A stretch of 64,000 nt of DNA from Mycobacterium sp. ENV421 (GCF_002887815.1 NZ_PDHO01000002.1:310001-374000), one strand, 5' to 3'. Positions 39,352 to 53,702 are shown, numbered from the stretch's first letter. The notes: generated from the sequence alone by a model not told the origin. Translations and numbers: made by a program.

Positions 39352-41999
39352 GCCAGCGCAGCCAGCCGGGCGGTGATCCGCTCGACTTCTTCGGTGGCCA
39401 GCTGCTGGCGACCACGGATCTTGGCCACCACCTCGTCCGGCGCCTTGGCCAGGAACGCCTCGTTGTCGAGTTTGGCTGTGGTTCCGGCCAATTCCTTGTT
39501 GGCGGCGGCCAGGTCCTTTTCCAGCCTGCGGCGTTCGGCGGCCACGTCGACGGTGCCGGAGGTGTCGACCTCCACGTTGACGGTGCCGGCAGACAGCCGC
39601 ACCTCGATGTGCGCGCTGGCATTGAAGTCCGCACTCGCATCGGTCAGCCACGCCAGCGCGGCGACCGGGGCGACCTGGCCGCCCAGACCGGTCGCGTCGA
39701 GACCTGTCAGCCGGGCCGGAACCCTCTGCCGGTCGGCCAGGCCCTGGTCGCTGCGGAACCGCCGGATCTCGGTCACCAGCTTCTGCACATCGGCGATCCG
39801 TTGGGCGGCAACCTGATCCAGGGCCACACCGGAGGCGGTCGGCCACCCGGCGATCACCAGCGATTCCCCACCCATCAGCGCTTTCCACAACGCTTCGGTG
39901 ACGAAGGGCATCACCGGGTGCAGCAGCTTGAGCAGGGTGTCCAACACTGCGGCCAGCACTGCGGTGGTGTCCGAAAGACCCTCGGAGAGCTGCACTTTGG
40001 CGAGCTCCAGATACCAGTCACAGAACTCGTCCCAGGCGAAGTGGTAGAGAGATTCGCAGGCCCGGCTGAATTCGTAACCGTCGAGGGCCGAATCCACTTC
40101 GGCGCGAACCCCTTCCAGGCGGCCGAGGATCCATCGGTCGGCGTCGGTGAGCTCGGCGAGGTCGGGCAGCGGTGCCGGGGCCGCGCCGTTCATCAGCGCG
40201 AACCGGGTGGCGTTGAACAGCTTGGTGGCGAAGTTGCGCGAGGCGCGGGCCGCGTCCTCGCCGATCGACAGGTCGCCGCCCGGGCTGGCCCCGCGGGCCA
40301 GCGTGAATCGCAGCGCGTCGGCGCCGAACAGTTCCACCCAGTCCAGCGGGTCGATCCCGTTGCCGCGGGACTTGCTCATCTTGCGGCCGTGCTCATCGCG
40401 GATCAGCCCGTGCAGGAAGACGTTCTCGAACGGCACCTGCGGAGCGCGCGCACCGTCCAGGGTGATGACCTCGTCGCCCGAAACGAACGTGCCGAACATG
40501 ACCATGCGCGCCACCCAGAAGAACAGGATGTCGTATCCGGTGACCAGAACGCTTGTCGGATAGAACTTCTCGATCTCGGCGGTGCGCTCAGGCCAGCCCA
40601 TCGTGGAGAACGGCCACAGCGCCGAGGAGAACCAGGTGTCCAGGACGTCGGGATCCTGCTCCCAGCCGTCCGGCGGGGTCTCGTCGGGACCGACGCAGAC
40701 CTTCTGGCCGTCGGGGCCGTGCCAGATGGGGATGCGGTGCCCCCACCACAGCTGGCGCGAGATGCACCAGTCGTGCATGTCGTCGACCCAGCCGAACCAA
40801 CGCGGCTCCAGGCTCTTCGGGTGAATGACGATGTCGCCCTGACGCACCACGTCACCGGCCGCCTTCGCCATCGAGGAGACCTTCACCCACCACTGCAGAC
40901 TCAGCCGGGGCTCGATCGGCTCACCGCTGCGTTCAGAATGCCCGACGCTGTGCAGGTACGGCCGCTTCTCGGCGACGATGCGACCCTCTTCGGCGAGTGC
41001 CTCACGCACTTTGACCCGGGCTTCGAAGCGGTCGAGGCCGTCGAATTGCGTTCCGGTGTCGGCGATCCGGCCCTTCGTGTCCATGATCGACGGCATCGCC
41101 AGGTTGTGCCGCATGCCGATCTCGAAGTCGTTCGGGTCGTGCGCCGGGGTGACTTTGACTGCGCCGGTGCCGAATTCGGGGTCGACGTGCTCATCCGCGA
41201 CGATGATGATCTGCCGATCCACGAACGGATGCGGCAAGCTCTGGCCGACGAGGTGCCGGTAGCGCTCGTCGTCGGGATGCACCGCGATCGCGGTGTCGCC
41301 GAGCATCGTCTCGATCCTGGTGGTGGCCACCACCAGGTGCGGCTCGTCGTCGTTCATCGATCCGTACCGGAAGGACACCAGCTCGCCCTCGACGTCGGAG
41401 TACTTGACCTCGAGATCCGAGATCGCCGTCTCCAGCACCGGCGACCAGTTGACCAGCCGCTCGGCCTGGTAGATCAGCCCGGCGTCGTAGAGCCGCTTGA
41501 AGATCGTGCGCACCGCCCGGGACAGGCCCTCGTCCATGGTGAACCGGTCGCGGCTCCAGTCGACGCCGTCGCCGAGGCGGCGCATCTGGGCGCCGATGGT
41601 GCCACCGGATTCGTGCTTCCAGTCCCACACCTTCTCGACGAACAGCTCGCGGCCGAAGTCCTCTTTGGTCTTGCCGTCGACGGCGAGCTGCTTTTCCACC
41701 ACGCTCTGGGTGGCGATGCCGGCATGGTCCATCCCGGGCAGCCACAGCACCTCGTAGCCCTGCATGCGCTTACGCCGGGTCAGCGCGTCCATCAGCGTGT
41801 GGTCCAAGGCGTGGCCCATGTGCAGGCTGCCGGTGACGTTGGGCGGCGGCAACACGATCGAATACGCCGGCTTACCGCTCGTGGCGTCGGCCGTGAAATA
41901 ACCGGCGTCGACCCAGCCCTGATACATCTGCGTCTCTACCGCCCCCGGATCCCACGACTTGGGGAGGGCGTCGGCGCGAGAGTCGTCAGTGGTGGTCAC
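39348..41999 (-). CDS. valS: Valyl-tRNA synthetase
   Basis: This 883-residue class I synthetase has the HIGH-type motif [15 protein letters not shown], the [13 protein letters not shown] block, an editing CP1 domain ([20 protein letters not shown]) and KMSKS in [11 protein letters not shown]. The C-terminal coiled-coil arm ends with helices rich in Lys and Glu. Length is normal. The GTG start is preceded at six bases by TAGAAT, which suggests a leaderless mRNA. It heads the operon with folC, the DUF4233 gene and ndk. Confidence 0.97.
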   Translation of the reverse strand: MTTTDDSRADALPKSWDPGAVETQMYQGWVDAGYFTADATSGKPAYSIVLPPPNVTGSLHMGHALDHTLMDALTRRKRMQGYEVLWLPGMDHAGIATQSVVEKQLAVDGKTKEDFGRELFVEKVWDWKHESGGTIGAQMRRLGDGVDWSRDRFTMDEGLSRAVRTIFKRLYDAGLIYQAERLVNWSPVLETAISDLEVKYSDVEGELVSFRYGSMNDDEPHLVVATTRIETMLGDTAIAVHPDDERYRHLVGQSLPHPFVDRQIIIVADEHVDPEFGTGAVKVTPAHDPNDFEIGMRHNLAMPSIMDTKGRIADTGTQFDGLDRFEARVKVREALAEEGRIVAEKRPYLHSVGHSERSGEPIEPRLSLQWWVKVSSMAKAAGDVVRQGDIVIHPKSLEPRWFGWVDDMHDWCISRQLWWGHRIPIWHGPDGQKVCVGPDETPPDGWEQDPDVLDTWFSSALWPFSTMGWPERTAEIEKFYPTSVLVTGYDILFFWVARMVMFGTFVSGDEVITLDGARAPQVPFENVFLHGLIRDEHGRKMSKSRGNGIDPLDWVELFGADALRFTLARGASPGGDLSIGEDAARASRNFATKLFNATRFALMNGAAPAPLPDLAELTDADRWILGRLEGVRAEVDSALDGYEFSRACESLYHFAWDEFCDWYLELAKVQLSEGLSDTTAVLAAVLDTLLKLLHPVMPFVTEALWKALMGGESLVIAGWPTASGVALDQVAAQRIADVQKLVTEIRRFRSDQGLADRQRVPARLTGLDATGLGGQVAPVAALAWLTDASADFNASAHIEVRLSAGTVNVEVDTSGTVDVAAERRRLEKDLAAANKELAGTTAKLDNEAFLAKAPDEVVAKIRGRQQLATEEVERITARLAALA

Positions 42000-42005
42000 C
42001 CGACA

Positions 42006-42011
42006 ATTCTA
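42006..42011 (-). promoter_or_regulatory. Candidate -10 element giving leaderless valS mRNA
   Basis: TAGAAT on the minus strand ends six bases before the valS GTG, placing the transcription start at or next to the first base of the start codon. No ribosome-binding site is visible before that GTG and no clear -35 either. Confidence 0.4.
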
Positions 42012-42063
42012 GGAACGCGCCTCGGGCTGCTTCGTACCGCCCGCAGTGCGACGGAAATCCGCG

Positions 42064-42654
42064 CTACTTTTTCCCGCCCAGCAGCCCACCGAGGATGTCG
42101 CCGATGGCGCCGCCCTGTTTACCGCCCAGCACGTTGCCCAGAATGCTGCCGAGCGGGTTGTTCCCGCCCCCGGCTCCGCCGCCGGCGCCACCGAGGATGC
42201 CGCCCAGCACGTCACCGAGCCCGCCGCCGGACTCCCCGGCCTGGCCCGAGCCACCGGCCTGCTTGCCCAGGTAGGCCAGCACGATAGGGATGAGGATCGG
42301 CAGCAGCTTCTTGATCAGGTCCCCGCCGCCCGCACCGGATCCGGCCAGCGCCGAGGCCACCTGGTTGGTGTCGTTTCCGCCGAAGATCCGCGCGACGAAC
42401 TGCTCCCCCGCCCCGGTGTCGACCTGGTCGACGTTCACGCCGCCGTCAAGCAGCCCGCTACCGGCCTGCGAGGCGATCGCCGATTCGAGCGTGCTGGAGT
42501 CGATGTCGCCGGAGACGACGTTGTGCTGGATGCTGCCGACGAGGGCGGGCACCAGGGTCTGGATCGCCTGGTTCACTTCCCCCTCAGGCGCACCGAGCCT
42601 GCTGGCGATATCCGCGACGGGAATCTGGCTGTAGAGATCGTCGAGACCGGCCAT
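42064..42654 (-). CDS. DUF937 protein with Gly-rich tail
   Basis: 196 residues from the ATG at 42654, which is preceded by AAGGTGGA; earlier in-frame starts at 42669 and 42699 lack this. The N-terminal 150 residues match DUF937 (LDDLYSQIPVADIASRLGAP, VPALVGSIQHN). The C-terminal third is Gly/Leu-rich with repeats such as GDVLGGILGGAGGGAGGG. Function unknown. Confidence 0.75.
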   Translation of the reverse strand: MAGLDDLYSQIPVADIASRLGAPEGEVNQAIQTLVPALVGSIQHNVVSGDIDSSTLESAIASQAGSGLLDGGVNVDQVDTGAGEQFVARIFGGNDTNQVASALAGSGAGGGDLIKKLLPILIPIVLAYLGKQAGGSGQAGESGGGLGDVLGGILGGAGGGAGGGNNPLGSILGNVLGGKQGGAIGDILGGLLGGKK

Positions 42655-42698
42655 GATGTCCACCTTCATTGCTGGATGTGCGGCACGCCCAGCTGACA

Positions 42699-43958
42699 CT
42701 AGCCGTCGAGGCGCACCGTCTGCAGGGAAATCCCGGCGGCGGGAAAACGGTCCAGCAGGGCGTCACCCATGGCCGCGGCGGGCGTCAGCACACCCCGCAG
42801 ATCCGACAACTTGTCACGGTCGAGTGCCAGCGCGAGGCCGCATTCGCCGAGCATCACCGAGGTGGCTTTGTATCCGGGATCGCCCTGCTGGGCGATGGTG
42901 GCGCAGTACCGCGCGCCGGTCGTGGTGGTGGTGTACGTCTCGGCGCGGTAGTAGCCGCGGTCGCGGGCCTGCTCGCTGGGTCCGGTGCCGGGCTTGGGGG
43001 CGATGCGCTCGACCAACCGGCGCGGCAGGAGCCGGAAGAACCGGCTGCCCAGCGCGACGGCGCCGTTGTTGGCCGCGCTGGCCACCGCCGACACCACCGG
43101 CGCGGCGACCGACGAGCCGACGCTCATGTACTCGGCGTAACGCAGCCGGCGTCCGTAGGCGTACTCCAGAAGCGCGTTACTGCGCCGCACGATCCGCGTG
43201 TTGTACATCGCCATCGCGAAGCCCGTGGTCCACACCCCGGCCAGTTCGGGCGCGATCTCGCGGCCGCGCCGCCACGGCAGGTCGGGCTGCGGACCCAGTT
43301 CGGGCTCGGCACCGCGGTCCTGGGTGAGGGTGTACGGATCGGAAAGCATGCGCCGGGTATTGGGATCGTTCGACGAGGCGCGGAAGACCTCGATCATCGA
43401 GGCGACCGTGCCGCCCGACACTCCTCCTGAGAATCCGCGCAGCACGAAGTCGGTGTCGCCGAGTTCGCCGGTGCCGTCCGTCTGCGCCCGCCGGTACAGC
43501 GCGAACACGCTCATATCCGAAGGGATGGAATCGAATCCGCACGCATGCACGATGCGGGCGCCGGTGTCGACGGCCTGCTTGTGGTAGTCGTCGATGCTCT
43601 GCCGCACGAACATCGCCTCACCGGTGAGGTCGGCGTAGTCGGTGCCTGCCGCGGCGCACGCCGCGACGAGCGGCAAGCCGTAGCGACTGTAGGGGCCGAC
43701 GGTGGTGATGACGACGCGCGTGCGCGCGGCCATGTCGGCCAACGATGACGGGGAGGCGGCATCGGCGGTCAAAATCGGCCAGTTCTGCGCCGATTCGCCG
43801 AGCGTCTCGCGCACCTTGCGCAGCTTGTCCGGCGATCGGCCGGCCAGGGCCACCCGGACGTCACCGCCGGAACGGGCCAGGTATTCGGCGGTGAGCTTGC
43901 CGACGAATCCGGTGGCCCCGTAGACGACGATGTCGAATTCCCGCTCCGCTGAGGTCAT
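42699..43958 (-). CDS. Saccharopine dehydrogenase-like / trans-acting enoyl reductase family protein
   Basis: 419 residues from the ATG at 43958 (a TTG nine bases upstream is possible). The N-terminal Rossmann fold reads IVVYGATGFVGKLTAEYLA, and the body carries TTVGPYSRYGLPLVAAC and HACGFDSIPSD. This is the mycobacterial family that includes the phthiocerol trans-enoyl reductase Rv2953; by position this is Rv2449c. It probably reduces a lipid-linked enoyl or carbonyl group; the substrate is not known. Confidence 0.85.
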   Translation of the reverse strand: MTSAEREFDIVVYGATGFVGKLTAEYLARSGGDVRVALAGRSPDKLRKVRETLGESAQNWPILTADAASPSSLADMAARTRVVITTVGPYSRYGLPLVAACAAAGTDYADLTGEAMFVRQSIDDYHKQAVDTGARIVHACGFDSIPSDMSVFALYRRAQTDGTGELGDTDFVLRGFSGGVSGGTVASMIEVFRASSNDPNTRRMLSDPYTLTQDRGAEPELGPQPDLPWRRGREIAPELAGVWTTGFAMAMYNTRIVRRSNALLEYAYGRRLRYAEYMSVGSSVAAPVVSAVASAANNGAVALGSRFFRLLPRRLVERIAPKPGTGPSEQARDRGYYRAETYTTTTTGARYCATIAQQGDPGYKATSVMLGECGLALALDRDKLSDLRGVLTPAAAMGDALLDRFPAAGISLQTVRLDG

Positions 43959-43982
43959 GGTGGCCAACTTACCGGGGGCGGG

Positions 43983-45968
43983 TCAGCCCAGCGTTTCGGG
44001 GAACTGCGCCTGCTCACCCAGGACATGTTCGGCGAGGAACGCGGTGACCACCTGGTACCAGATCTTGGCGTGCTGCGGCGAGAGCACCCAGTGGTTCTCG
44101 GACGGGAAGTACAGGAACCGGTGCACCGACGTGCCGTCGTCGGCGGCGGGCAGCCCGGAGTCGGTCAGCAGCTCGTACCACAGCCGCAGCGCCTCGCCGA
44201 TCGGCACGCGATAGTCCTTGTCGCCGTGAATCACCAACATCGGGGTGGTGATGTGCTCGACGAAGTGGTGTGGCGAATTGTCTTGTGCCATGGCCGGTGT
44301 CATCTCGCGGGCCCAGTAGTAGGCGCCGTCGGTGGTGGGGCCGAATTGGTCGAGCGCCCACAGGCTGGCGTGGGTGACGATCGCCGCGAAGCGATCGGTG
44401 TGACCGGCCACCCAGTTGGCCATGTAGCCGCCGAACGAGCCACCCATCGCCGCGGTGCGCCCGGCGTCGATGCGCGGGTGCGCCACCGCGGCGTCGACGG
44501 CGGCCAGCAGATCCTCGTAGGGCGGCCCGCCCCAGGCGCCCCACCCGCGCTGGATGAAGTCCTGCCCGTACCCGGTGGACAGTGCCGGGTCGGGCAGCAA
44601 CACCGCGTACCCGCGCGCCGCCATCAACCACGGGTTCCACCGCCAGGACCACACGTTCCAGCTGCCCAGCGGTCCGCCGTGAATCCACAGCAGCAGCGGC
44701 GCGGGTCCCTGCCCGCCGGACGGCAACACCAGCCAGGACCGCACCGTCGTGCCGTCGGCGGTGGTCGCGACGGTCTCGGTCAATTCGCCGGGCAGCGCAG
44801 GCAATTCCACGCACGGCAGCACGCTGATCGCACCGTGCGAGTCGACGCGTACGGGATGTGGCGGCGCCGCGTGGGAGCTTCGCAGCGCGTAGATGGTGCC
44901 GTCACGTGCGGCGGTGACGTTCGAGTAGCTGAAGTCGTCGTCGGTGATCCGGCGGACGTCGCCGTCCAATCCGATCTCGAAGATCGGGCAGCGGCCGTTG
45001 TCGTCGGCGGTGACCAGAACCGCGGAACCGTCCTGCGTCCAGGTCACCGATGCCGGCCACCGGTCCCACCCGGCTGCCAGCTGCGTCCACTCTCCCGACC
45101 GCAGATCCAAGTGGCACACCGTAATTCGTGGTGCCTGGTGCGGCGTCGAGACGGTCTCACGGGTGAACACCACGGCCGTACCGTCCGGTGATATGGCCGG
45201 GTGTTCCAGGTCGGCGGCGGGATCCTCGGCGATCACCGAGCGCTCACCCGTCGCCAGGTCGATGCGCACCAGCATCGATCGCAGGGCGGCGCGCGGCGCG
45301 GACACCCGCCAGGTCGCGACCGCGAAGGTGCCGTCCGGGCTGACGGCGAAGTCCGCCTCACCGAGCGCCGGCCCGGGCTCGCGGGTCAGGTCGGTGAGCT
45401 CGCCGCCGGCTGCCACACGGAACAGATGCGTCTCATCCGGGCCGAGGTCGCAGTCCCAGTGCCGCACCGGATACCCGGTGTGCAGGATCGCGCTGATCTT
45501 GTTGTCCTTGCGCAGTTTTCGTAACCGGCGCTCGTCGTCGACGGTGCCGGCCGACGGCAACAGCGGCGCACCGACGACGACGGCGGCTGCGTTACGCGCG
45601 GTCCGGACAGCGGTGATCCCGGCAGGCAGCTCGGCCAGCTGGACGGCCTCCCCGCCTGCGGCGGGCAGCAGCCACAGTGCGGCCGGCGGCTTGTCATCAT
45701 CCTCAATAGGCCGTACCGAGGTGAACAGCAGATCGCCGTCGGCGGTGAACGCCGGTGCGGCTTCGCCCTTGGCGCCGCGCGTCAGCCGGCGTGCCGGCGC
45801 CGCACCGGCCGGGTCCAGTTCCCACAGCGCGGTGATGTATTCGGTCTTGGCGGCGTTGAGTTCGGCGACGCACGTGACGACACGTGACCCGTCGGCCGAC
45901 ACCGCCAGCCCGGAAACCCGCGGCAGCGCGATGTAGTCGTCGAGATCGTCGAATGGGCCCGAGGTCAT
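43983..45968 (-). CDS. S9-family prolyl oligopeptidase-like serine peptidase
   Basis: 661 residues with a seven-bladed beta-propeller-like N-terminal part (repeated SPDGTAVVFTRE type strands) and a C-terminal alpha/beta-hydrolase domain. The nucleophile is in GGSFGGYMAN; Asp lies in VIHGDKDYRVP and His in SENHWVL. Typical of acylaminoacyl-peptidase / S9C enzymes that trim short peptides. The ATG at 45968 is chosen; the frame continues open upstream across the divergent monooxygenase gene, without family similarity. No signal peptide, so cytosolic. Confidence 0.92.
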   Translation of the reverse strand: MTSGPFDDLDDYIALPRVSGLAVSADGSRVVTCVAELNAAKTEYITALWELDPAGAAPARRLTRGAKGEAAPAFTADGDLLFTSVRPIEDDDKPPAALWLLPAAGGEAVQLAELPAGITAVRTARNAAAVVVGAPLLPSAGTVDDERRLRKLRKDNKISAILHTGYPVRHWDCDLGPDETHLFRVAAGGELTDLTREPGPALGEADFAVSPDGTFAVATWRVSAPRAALRSMLVRIDLATGERSVIAEDPAADLEHPAISPDGTAVVFTRETVSTPHQAPRITVCHLDLRSGEWTQLAAGWDRWPASVTWTQDGSAVLVTADDNGRCPIFEIGLDGDVRRITDDDFSYSNVTAARDGTIYALRSSHAAPPHPVRVDSHGAISVLPCVELPALPGELTETVATTADGTTVRSWLVLPSGGQGPAPLLLWIHGGPLGSWNVWSWRWNPWLMAARGYAVLLPDPALSTGYGQDFIQRGWGAWGGPPYEDLLAAVDAAVAHPRIDAGRTAAMGGSFGGYMANWVAGHTDRFAAIVTHASLWALDQFGPTTDGAYYWAREMTPAMAQDNSPHHFVEHITTPMLVIHGDKDYRVPIGEALRLWYELLTDSGLPAADDGTSVHRFLYFPSENHWVLSPQHAKIWYQVVTAFLAEHVLGEQAQFPETLG

Positions 45969-46004
45969 GTCCCGTTGGTAGCACACGCCGGTTAGGTTCG
46001 GGAC

Positions 46005-47171
46005 ATGGCCGAGATCGCAGTTGTCGGGGCGGGCATCGCCGGGCTCGCCACCGCCGCGGCGCTGGCCCGGCGTGGTCATACCGTCTCCGTGATCGAAGAG
46101 CGCACCGACACCGGTTCCGGTGCGGGCATCAGTATCTGGCCGAACGCTCTGGCCGCCCTCGACCATCTCGGTCTCGGCGATCAGGTGCGGGCCGCGGGCG
46201 GCCGGATCGCCGCGGGCGCCATCCGCTGGAAGGACGGCCGGTGGTTGCGCCGCCCGGCCGGTGAGCGGATCGTCACGGCGCTGGGTGAGCCGCTGGTGGT
46301 GCTTCAGCGCGCAGCGCTGCGCGACGTTCTGGCCGGCGCCCTGTCGCCCGCCACCGTCGTCGAGGGGGTGGGGGTTCGCGAGCTCAGCTCGTCCGGTGCC
46401 CGGATGCAGCTTCATCTGACGGATTCCACGACCCGCGACGTCGACGCGGTGGTCGGCGCCGACGGCACCGGCTCGGTGGTGGCGCGCCATCTCAACGGTC
46501 CGCTGATGCACCGCTACGCCGGCTACACGGCCTGGCGCGGTGTCGCTTCGATGTCCATCGACCCCGACCTGGCCGGCGAGACGATGGGCGCGGGGGCTGA
46601 GGTCGGCCATGTGCCGATGGGCGGCCAGCGGACGTACTGGTTCGCCACCGAGCGTGCCGCCGAGGGCGCGTCGGCGCCGCAGGGCGAGCTCAGCTATCTG
46701 CGCGAAAAGTTCGCATCGTGGGCCGCGCCGATCCCGGCCATGCTGGCCGCCACCGACCCCAGCGCGGTACTGCGCAACGACCTGTACGACCGCAGCACCG
46801 CCCGACGCTGGGCGGTGGGCCCGGTGGTGCTGGTCGGCGACGCCGCCCACCCCATGCGACCACACCTGGGTCAGGGCGGGTGCCAGGCGCTCGAGGATGC
46901 GGCCGTGCTGGGCGCGTTCGTCGACCTGTCCCCCGACCTGCCGAGGGCGTTCGCCGCGTTCGAATCGTTCCGCCGCCGCCGGGTGCACGGCATCGCCGCT
47001 GAATCGCGGCTGATCGGTCGGCTGGTGAACCTGCGCCCCGCGGCGCTGAGCGCACTGGCAAGCAGGGCCACGGTGGTGGTGCCGGAGGTGGTGGTGACCC
47101 GCCACCTGGCGTCGATCGCCGCGCGGTCGGCTTTTCGGCTCCCCACATGCGACGACGCCCGGTCGGCCTGA
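46005..47171 (+). CDS. FAD-dependent monooxygenase
   Basis: This 388-residue flavoprotein has the GxGxxG FAD motif (IAVVGAGIAGLATAAALARRG), the DG motif in VVGADGTGSVV and the GD motif VVLVGDAAHPMRPHLGQGG. These place it in the aromatic-ring hydroxylase / PHBH-like group. The substrate is unknown. It diverges from the S9 peptidase with 36 bases between starts and ends at a strong stem-loop shared with the convergent rpfE. Confidence 0.88.
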   Translation: MAEIAVVGAGIAGLATAAALARRGHTVSVIEERTDTGSGAGISIWPNALAALDHLGLGDQVRAAGGRIAAGAIRWKDGRWLRRPAGERIVTALGEPLVVLQRAALRDVLAGALSPATVVEGVGVRELSSSGARMQLHLTDSTTRDVDAVVGADGTGSVVARHLNGPLMHRYAGYTAWRGVASMSIDPDLAGETMGAGAEVGHVPMGGQRTYWFATERAAEGASAPQGELSYLREKFASWAAPIPAMLAATDPSAVLRNDLYDRSTARRWAVGPVVLVGDAAHPMRPHLGQGGCQALEDAAVLGAFVDLSPDLPRAFAAFESFRRRRVHGIAAESRLIGRLVNLRPAALSALASRATVVVPEVVVTRHLASIAARSAFRLPTCDDARSA

Positions 47172-47188
47172 GCCGGCTGGGCGTCGTC
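47151..47188. terminator. Bidirectional stem-loop between the monooxygenase and rpfE
   Basis: GACGACGCCC (47151-47160) pairs perfectly with GGGCGTCGTC (47179-47188). The inner bases extend the stem to 17 pairs with two G-U pairs and a CTGA loop. It overlaps the stop of the monooxygenase gene and lies ten bases past the rpfE stop. Confidence 0.6.
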
Positions 47189-47197
47189 AGCGATAGA

Positions 47198-47860
<663 letters not shown>

Positions 47861-47870
47861 GAGCGCTGTA

Positions 47871-48966
<1,096 letters not shown>

Positions 48967-49545
48967 TTATCCGGCGATTTGCTGGGCCAGATCGGCCCGT
49001 GAATTGACGTTCGCCAGCGCGCGACTGGCCGGCATCACGATCCGCTGAGTGACGACAGATTCGGCAAGCGCTCGCATACTCCGCTCTCCCGCGGCGACCA
49101 AGGCGTCGATGTGGTCGGCGAGACCAGTGTTGTAGATGCCGGCCAGGTAGTGGTCGCGGCCGTCCCATGGCAGCACGATGTCTACACCCCGGTGTTGGGC
49201 GAGATCGTCGATGATCTCGGTGGACAGGAATGGCATATCGACGGCGCTGACGAAGGCGCGCTCCACCCCGGCCTCTGCCGCCGCCCGCAGCCCGCGCCCG
49301 GTGGCCAGCAGCGGCCCGACTCCCCGGACCTCGTCACGCAATATCTGCCCGTCGAGGGCGGGTAGCGCCTGACCGGGGGCGGCGATCACGAACACCGGCG
49401 CACAGCGGGAGCTCAGCGTGGCGACGGTGTACTCCACCATCGTGGCGCCGCCGTCGGGGTGAGGCAGCGTGGCCTTGTCTCGGCCCATGCGCCGCGACGC
49501 CCCACCAGCCAGTACTACGGCGGCCAGCGGGGCGGGCGTGCTCAC
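48967..49545 (-). CDS. mobA: Molybdenum cofactor guanylyltransferase
   Basis: This 192-residue nucleotidyltransferase has the signature [18 protein letters not shown] and a metal-binding [10 protein letters not shown]. MobA attaches GMP to molybdopterin to form the MGD cofactor; the short length is usual in mycobacteria (Rv2453c position). The GTG start follows korB by eight bases, suggesting one operon with korA-korB. Confidence 0.9.
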   Translation of the reverse strand: MSTPAPLAAVVLAGGASRRMGRDKATLPHPDGGATMVEYTVATLSSRCAPVFVIAAPGQALPALDGQILRDEVRGVGPLLATGRGLRAAAEAGVERAFVSAVDMPFLSTEIIDDLAQHRGVDIVLPWDGRDHYLAGIYNTGLADHIDALVAAGERSMRALAESVVTQRIVMPASRALANVNSRADLAQQIAG

Positions 49546-49553
49546 GGTTGGAT

Positions 49554-50626
49554 CTAGTCCACAGTCCAGGTATCGCGACCACGCAACAGCGACTGCAGCG
49601 CGTGCCGGTCGTGCGGGGTGGCCTCGCGGGCCATCCGAACCTGGTCACGGGCGGCGTCGTCATACGTCGGCCGGTTGACCTGGCGGAACACTCCCATCAC
49701 GGTGTGCTCGAGGTTCTGGTCGCTGAGCCGCGACAACGCGAACGCGTAAGCCGAGTCCGCGGTGGTGGCGTCGTGCACCACGATGTCGCTGGCCGCCACG
49801 TCGGCGGTCTTGGCGACGTCCAGGCCGAAGCCGCTCTTGACCACGCAGTACTCACCGTTGGCGCCGAACACCACCGGCTCGCCCTGGCGGACGTTGATGA
49901 TCCGCTCCTCGGCGCCTTCCTTGCGGAGCAGGTCGAACGAGCCGTCGTTGAAGATCGGGCAGTCCTGCATGATCTCGACCAGCGCGGCGCCACGATGCTG
50001 GGCCGCCGCCTTCAGGACCTCGGACAGTCCCTTGCGGTCGGAGTCCAGCGCCCGGCCGACGAACGTCGCCTCGGCGCCCAGAGCCAGCGACACGGGGTTG
50101 AACGGATGATCCAGCGAGCCCATCGGGGTGGATTTGGTGACCTTTCCGACCTCGGAGGTCGGCGAGTACTGGCCCTTGGTCAGACCGTAGATCCGGTTGT
50201 TGAACAGCAGGATCGTGATGTTGACGTTGCGGCGCAGCGCGTGGATCAGGTGGTTGCCACCAATCGAGAGGGCGTCGCCGTCGCCGGTGACAACCCACAC
50301 GGACAGGTCCGGGCGGGCCAGCGCCAGCCCGGTGGCGATGGTCGGGGCACGACCGTGGATCGAGTGGAAGCCGTAGGTCTCCAGGTAGTACGGGAAGCGG
50401 CTCGAGCAGCCGATGCCGCTGATGAACGCGATATTCTCCCGGCGCAGACCGAGGTCCGGCAGGAAGTTGCGGATCGTGTTCAGGATGACGTAGTCACCGC
50501 AACCGGGGCACCAGCGGACCTCCTGGTCACTGGTGAAGTCCTTGGCCTTCTGCGGCTCGTCGGTGGTCGGCACCCACGCCGTCTTGGACACGCTCGGTGC
50601 CAGCAGGTCCGAGCCGATCAGGTCAG

Positions 50627-50630
<4 letters not shown>
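49554..50630 (-). CDS. korB: 2-oxoacid:ferredoxin oxidoreductase subunit beta
   Basis: This 358-residue protein has [18 protein letters not shown] at the N-terminus and the thiamine-diphosphate motif [15 protein letters not shown] followed by [19 protein letters not shown]. It is the beta subunit of the anaerobic-type 2-oxoglutarate ferredoxin oxidoreductase, which in mycobacteria supports the TCA cycle without the dehydrogenase complex. The ATG overlaps the korA stop (ATGA). Confidence 0.95.
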
Positions 50631-52573
<1,943 letters not shown>

Positions 52574-52808
52574 GTCCCCGCCTTTCGTCCTGACCGCCGG
52601 GTGTAAATACCGCGTCGCTATCGGGTGGACGCGCCGACGGAATCGACAGCCCAGGAGTTGCTGTCACTCGCAGTACCGATTATTGCACTTTCTTAGGCAT
52701 GGCTGACCGCGCCCCGATCGTGACACGCCGTGCGGCCTGCATCGAAGACACAGCTCACGGACACGATCGACGGCGGAGTGAGACAAAAGTGTGTCGTTCG
52801 TCACTTCC

Positions 52809-52823
52809 TGAGAACGTCGTTCT
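52809..52823. promoter_or_regulatory. 15-bp palindrome between korA and the kinase gene
   Basis: GAGAACG-T-CGTTCTC. The one-base centre makes a hairpin unlikely and an operator more likely. The GAAC-N3-GTTC core resembles but does not match the mycobacterial SOS box, which has four central bases. Confidence 0.35.
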
Positions 52824-52853
52824 CTAAGAGAAGTCGCTACTCGCCGGTAGCTC

Positions 52854-53702
52854 TCAGTTGCGGCGCGCCCCGAGGCGTTTCTCGAGTTCGCCGGCGACGA
52901 GTTCACTCGCTGCCGCGGCCGCGGCGCGCGGGTCGGCCCCGGCTGCCCGATTTGCCACGTAACAGGTGGTGAACATGTCACCGGCGCCGGTGGTCTGCAC
53001 ACCGTCGACCCGCCACGCGGCCGGCACCCGAACCTTCGCGTCCCCGGTATAGATGTCGCAGCCCTCGGATCCGTAGGTCACCAGGATTTCGGGGACCCCG
53101 AGGCGGGCGGCGGTGGATTCGTCGAAGGGGCCGTCGGCGACGATGACGGCCTCGTCCTCGGCCAGCTTCAGGATGCTCAGGTGATCCAGCAGCTCGGGCG
53201 GGTAGTGACGGTCCACCACCAGTGGCCCGAGCTGGTCGGCACGGACCAGACCCTGGCCGTCGTAGGCGACCCGGTGGCCGCGCTGGGCCAGCAGAGCCAG
53301 TGTCTCGGCGGGAAAGTCGGTCCGCAGCAGCGGGGCGAGATGCACCCACGTGGTGTCGGGGTCCGCGGACTCCACCTCGGCGGCACTCCACACCGGGCCG
53401 ATGGCGTCGACCGACATCCGGCGGTGATCGACGTCCTCATAGTCCAGCCGGAACGCGCTTGTGCATTCGGCGGGAAGGATCCGGATCAGCGATCCGAACC
53501 TCTCGAGCAGCGGCTCGTACAGCGAGTGGTCCTCGTCGGCGGCCAGCGCGACGATCCCGCCCGGCCCGCCTGCTGCTGCCATGGCGACACCGGAGAACGA
53601 CGCGCACCCGCCGGGTGTCTTCGGGCCGCCGTTGATCACGTCGACGGCCAGATTGCCCAGCACGGTCACACCGGCGGCGAGCTCAGCGCGGTGTCGTGAC
53701 AC
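52854..53702 (-). CDS. PfkB-family carbohydrate/cyclitol kinase
   Basis: 282 residues from the GTG at 53702, which sits eight bases after AAGGAG; the longer frame from 53741 lacks a site. VTVLGNLAVDVINGG and TPGGCASFSGVAMAA form the N-terminal PfkB signature. TTGAGDMFTTCYV carries the catalytic Asp. The GGxASF pattern is reminiscent of myo-inositol kinases of the PfkB family, which suits the inositol-type enzymes nearby; substrate is inference. Same strand as, and about 100 bases after, the LacI regulator, with CGATT-N6-AATCG (53774-53789) between them. Confidence 0.8.
   Translation of the reverse strand: MSRHRAELAAGVTVLGNLAVDVINGGPKTPGGCASFSGVAMAAAGGPGGIVALAADEDHSLYEPLLERFGSLIRILPAECTSAFRLDYEDVDHRRMSVDAIGPVWSAAEVESADPDTTWVHLAPLLRTDFPAETLALLAQRGHRVAYDGQGLVRADQLGPLVVDRHYPPELLDHLSILKLAEDEAVIVADGPFDESTAARLGVPEILVTYGSEGCDIYTGDAKVRVPAAWRVDGVQTTGAGDMFTTCYVANRAAGADPRAAAAAASELVAGELEKRLGARRN

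Noticed and set aside
39189-42287. Very long open frame (over 1000 codons) on the plus strand
   Set aside because: It is antisense to valS, with Arg/Gly/His/Gln-rich composition typical of reverse-complement reading of high-GC genes and no domain.
52809-52823. SOS (LexA) box
   Set aside because: The core is GAAC-N3-GTTC, whereas the mycobacterial SOS box has four central bases.
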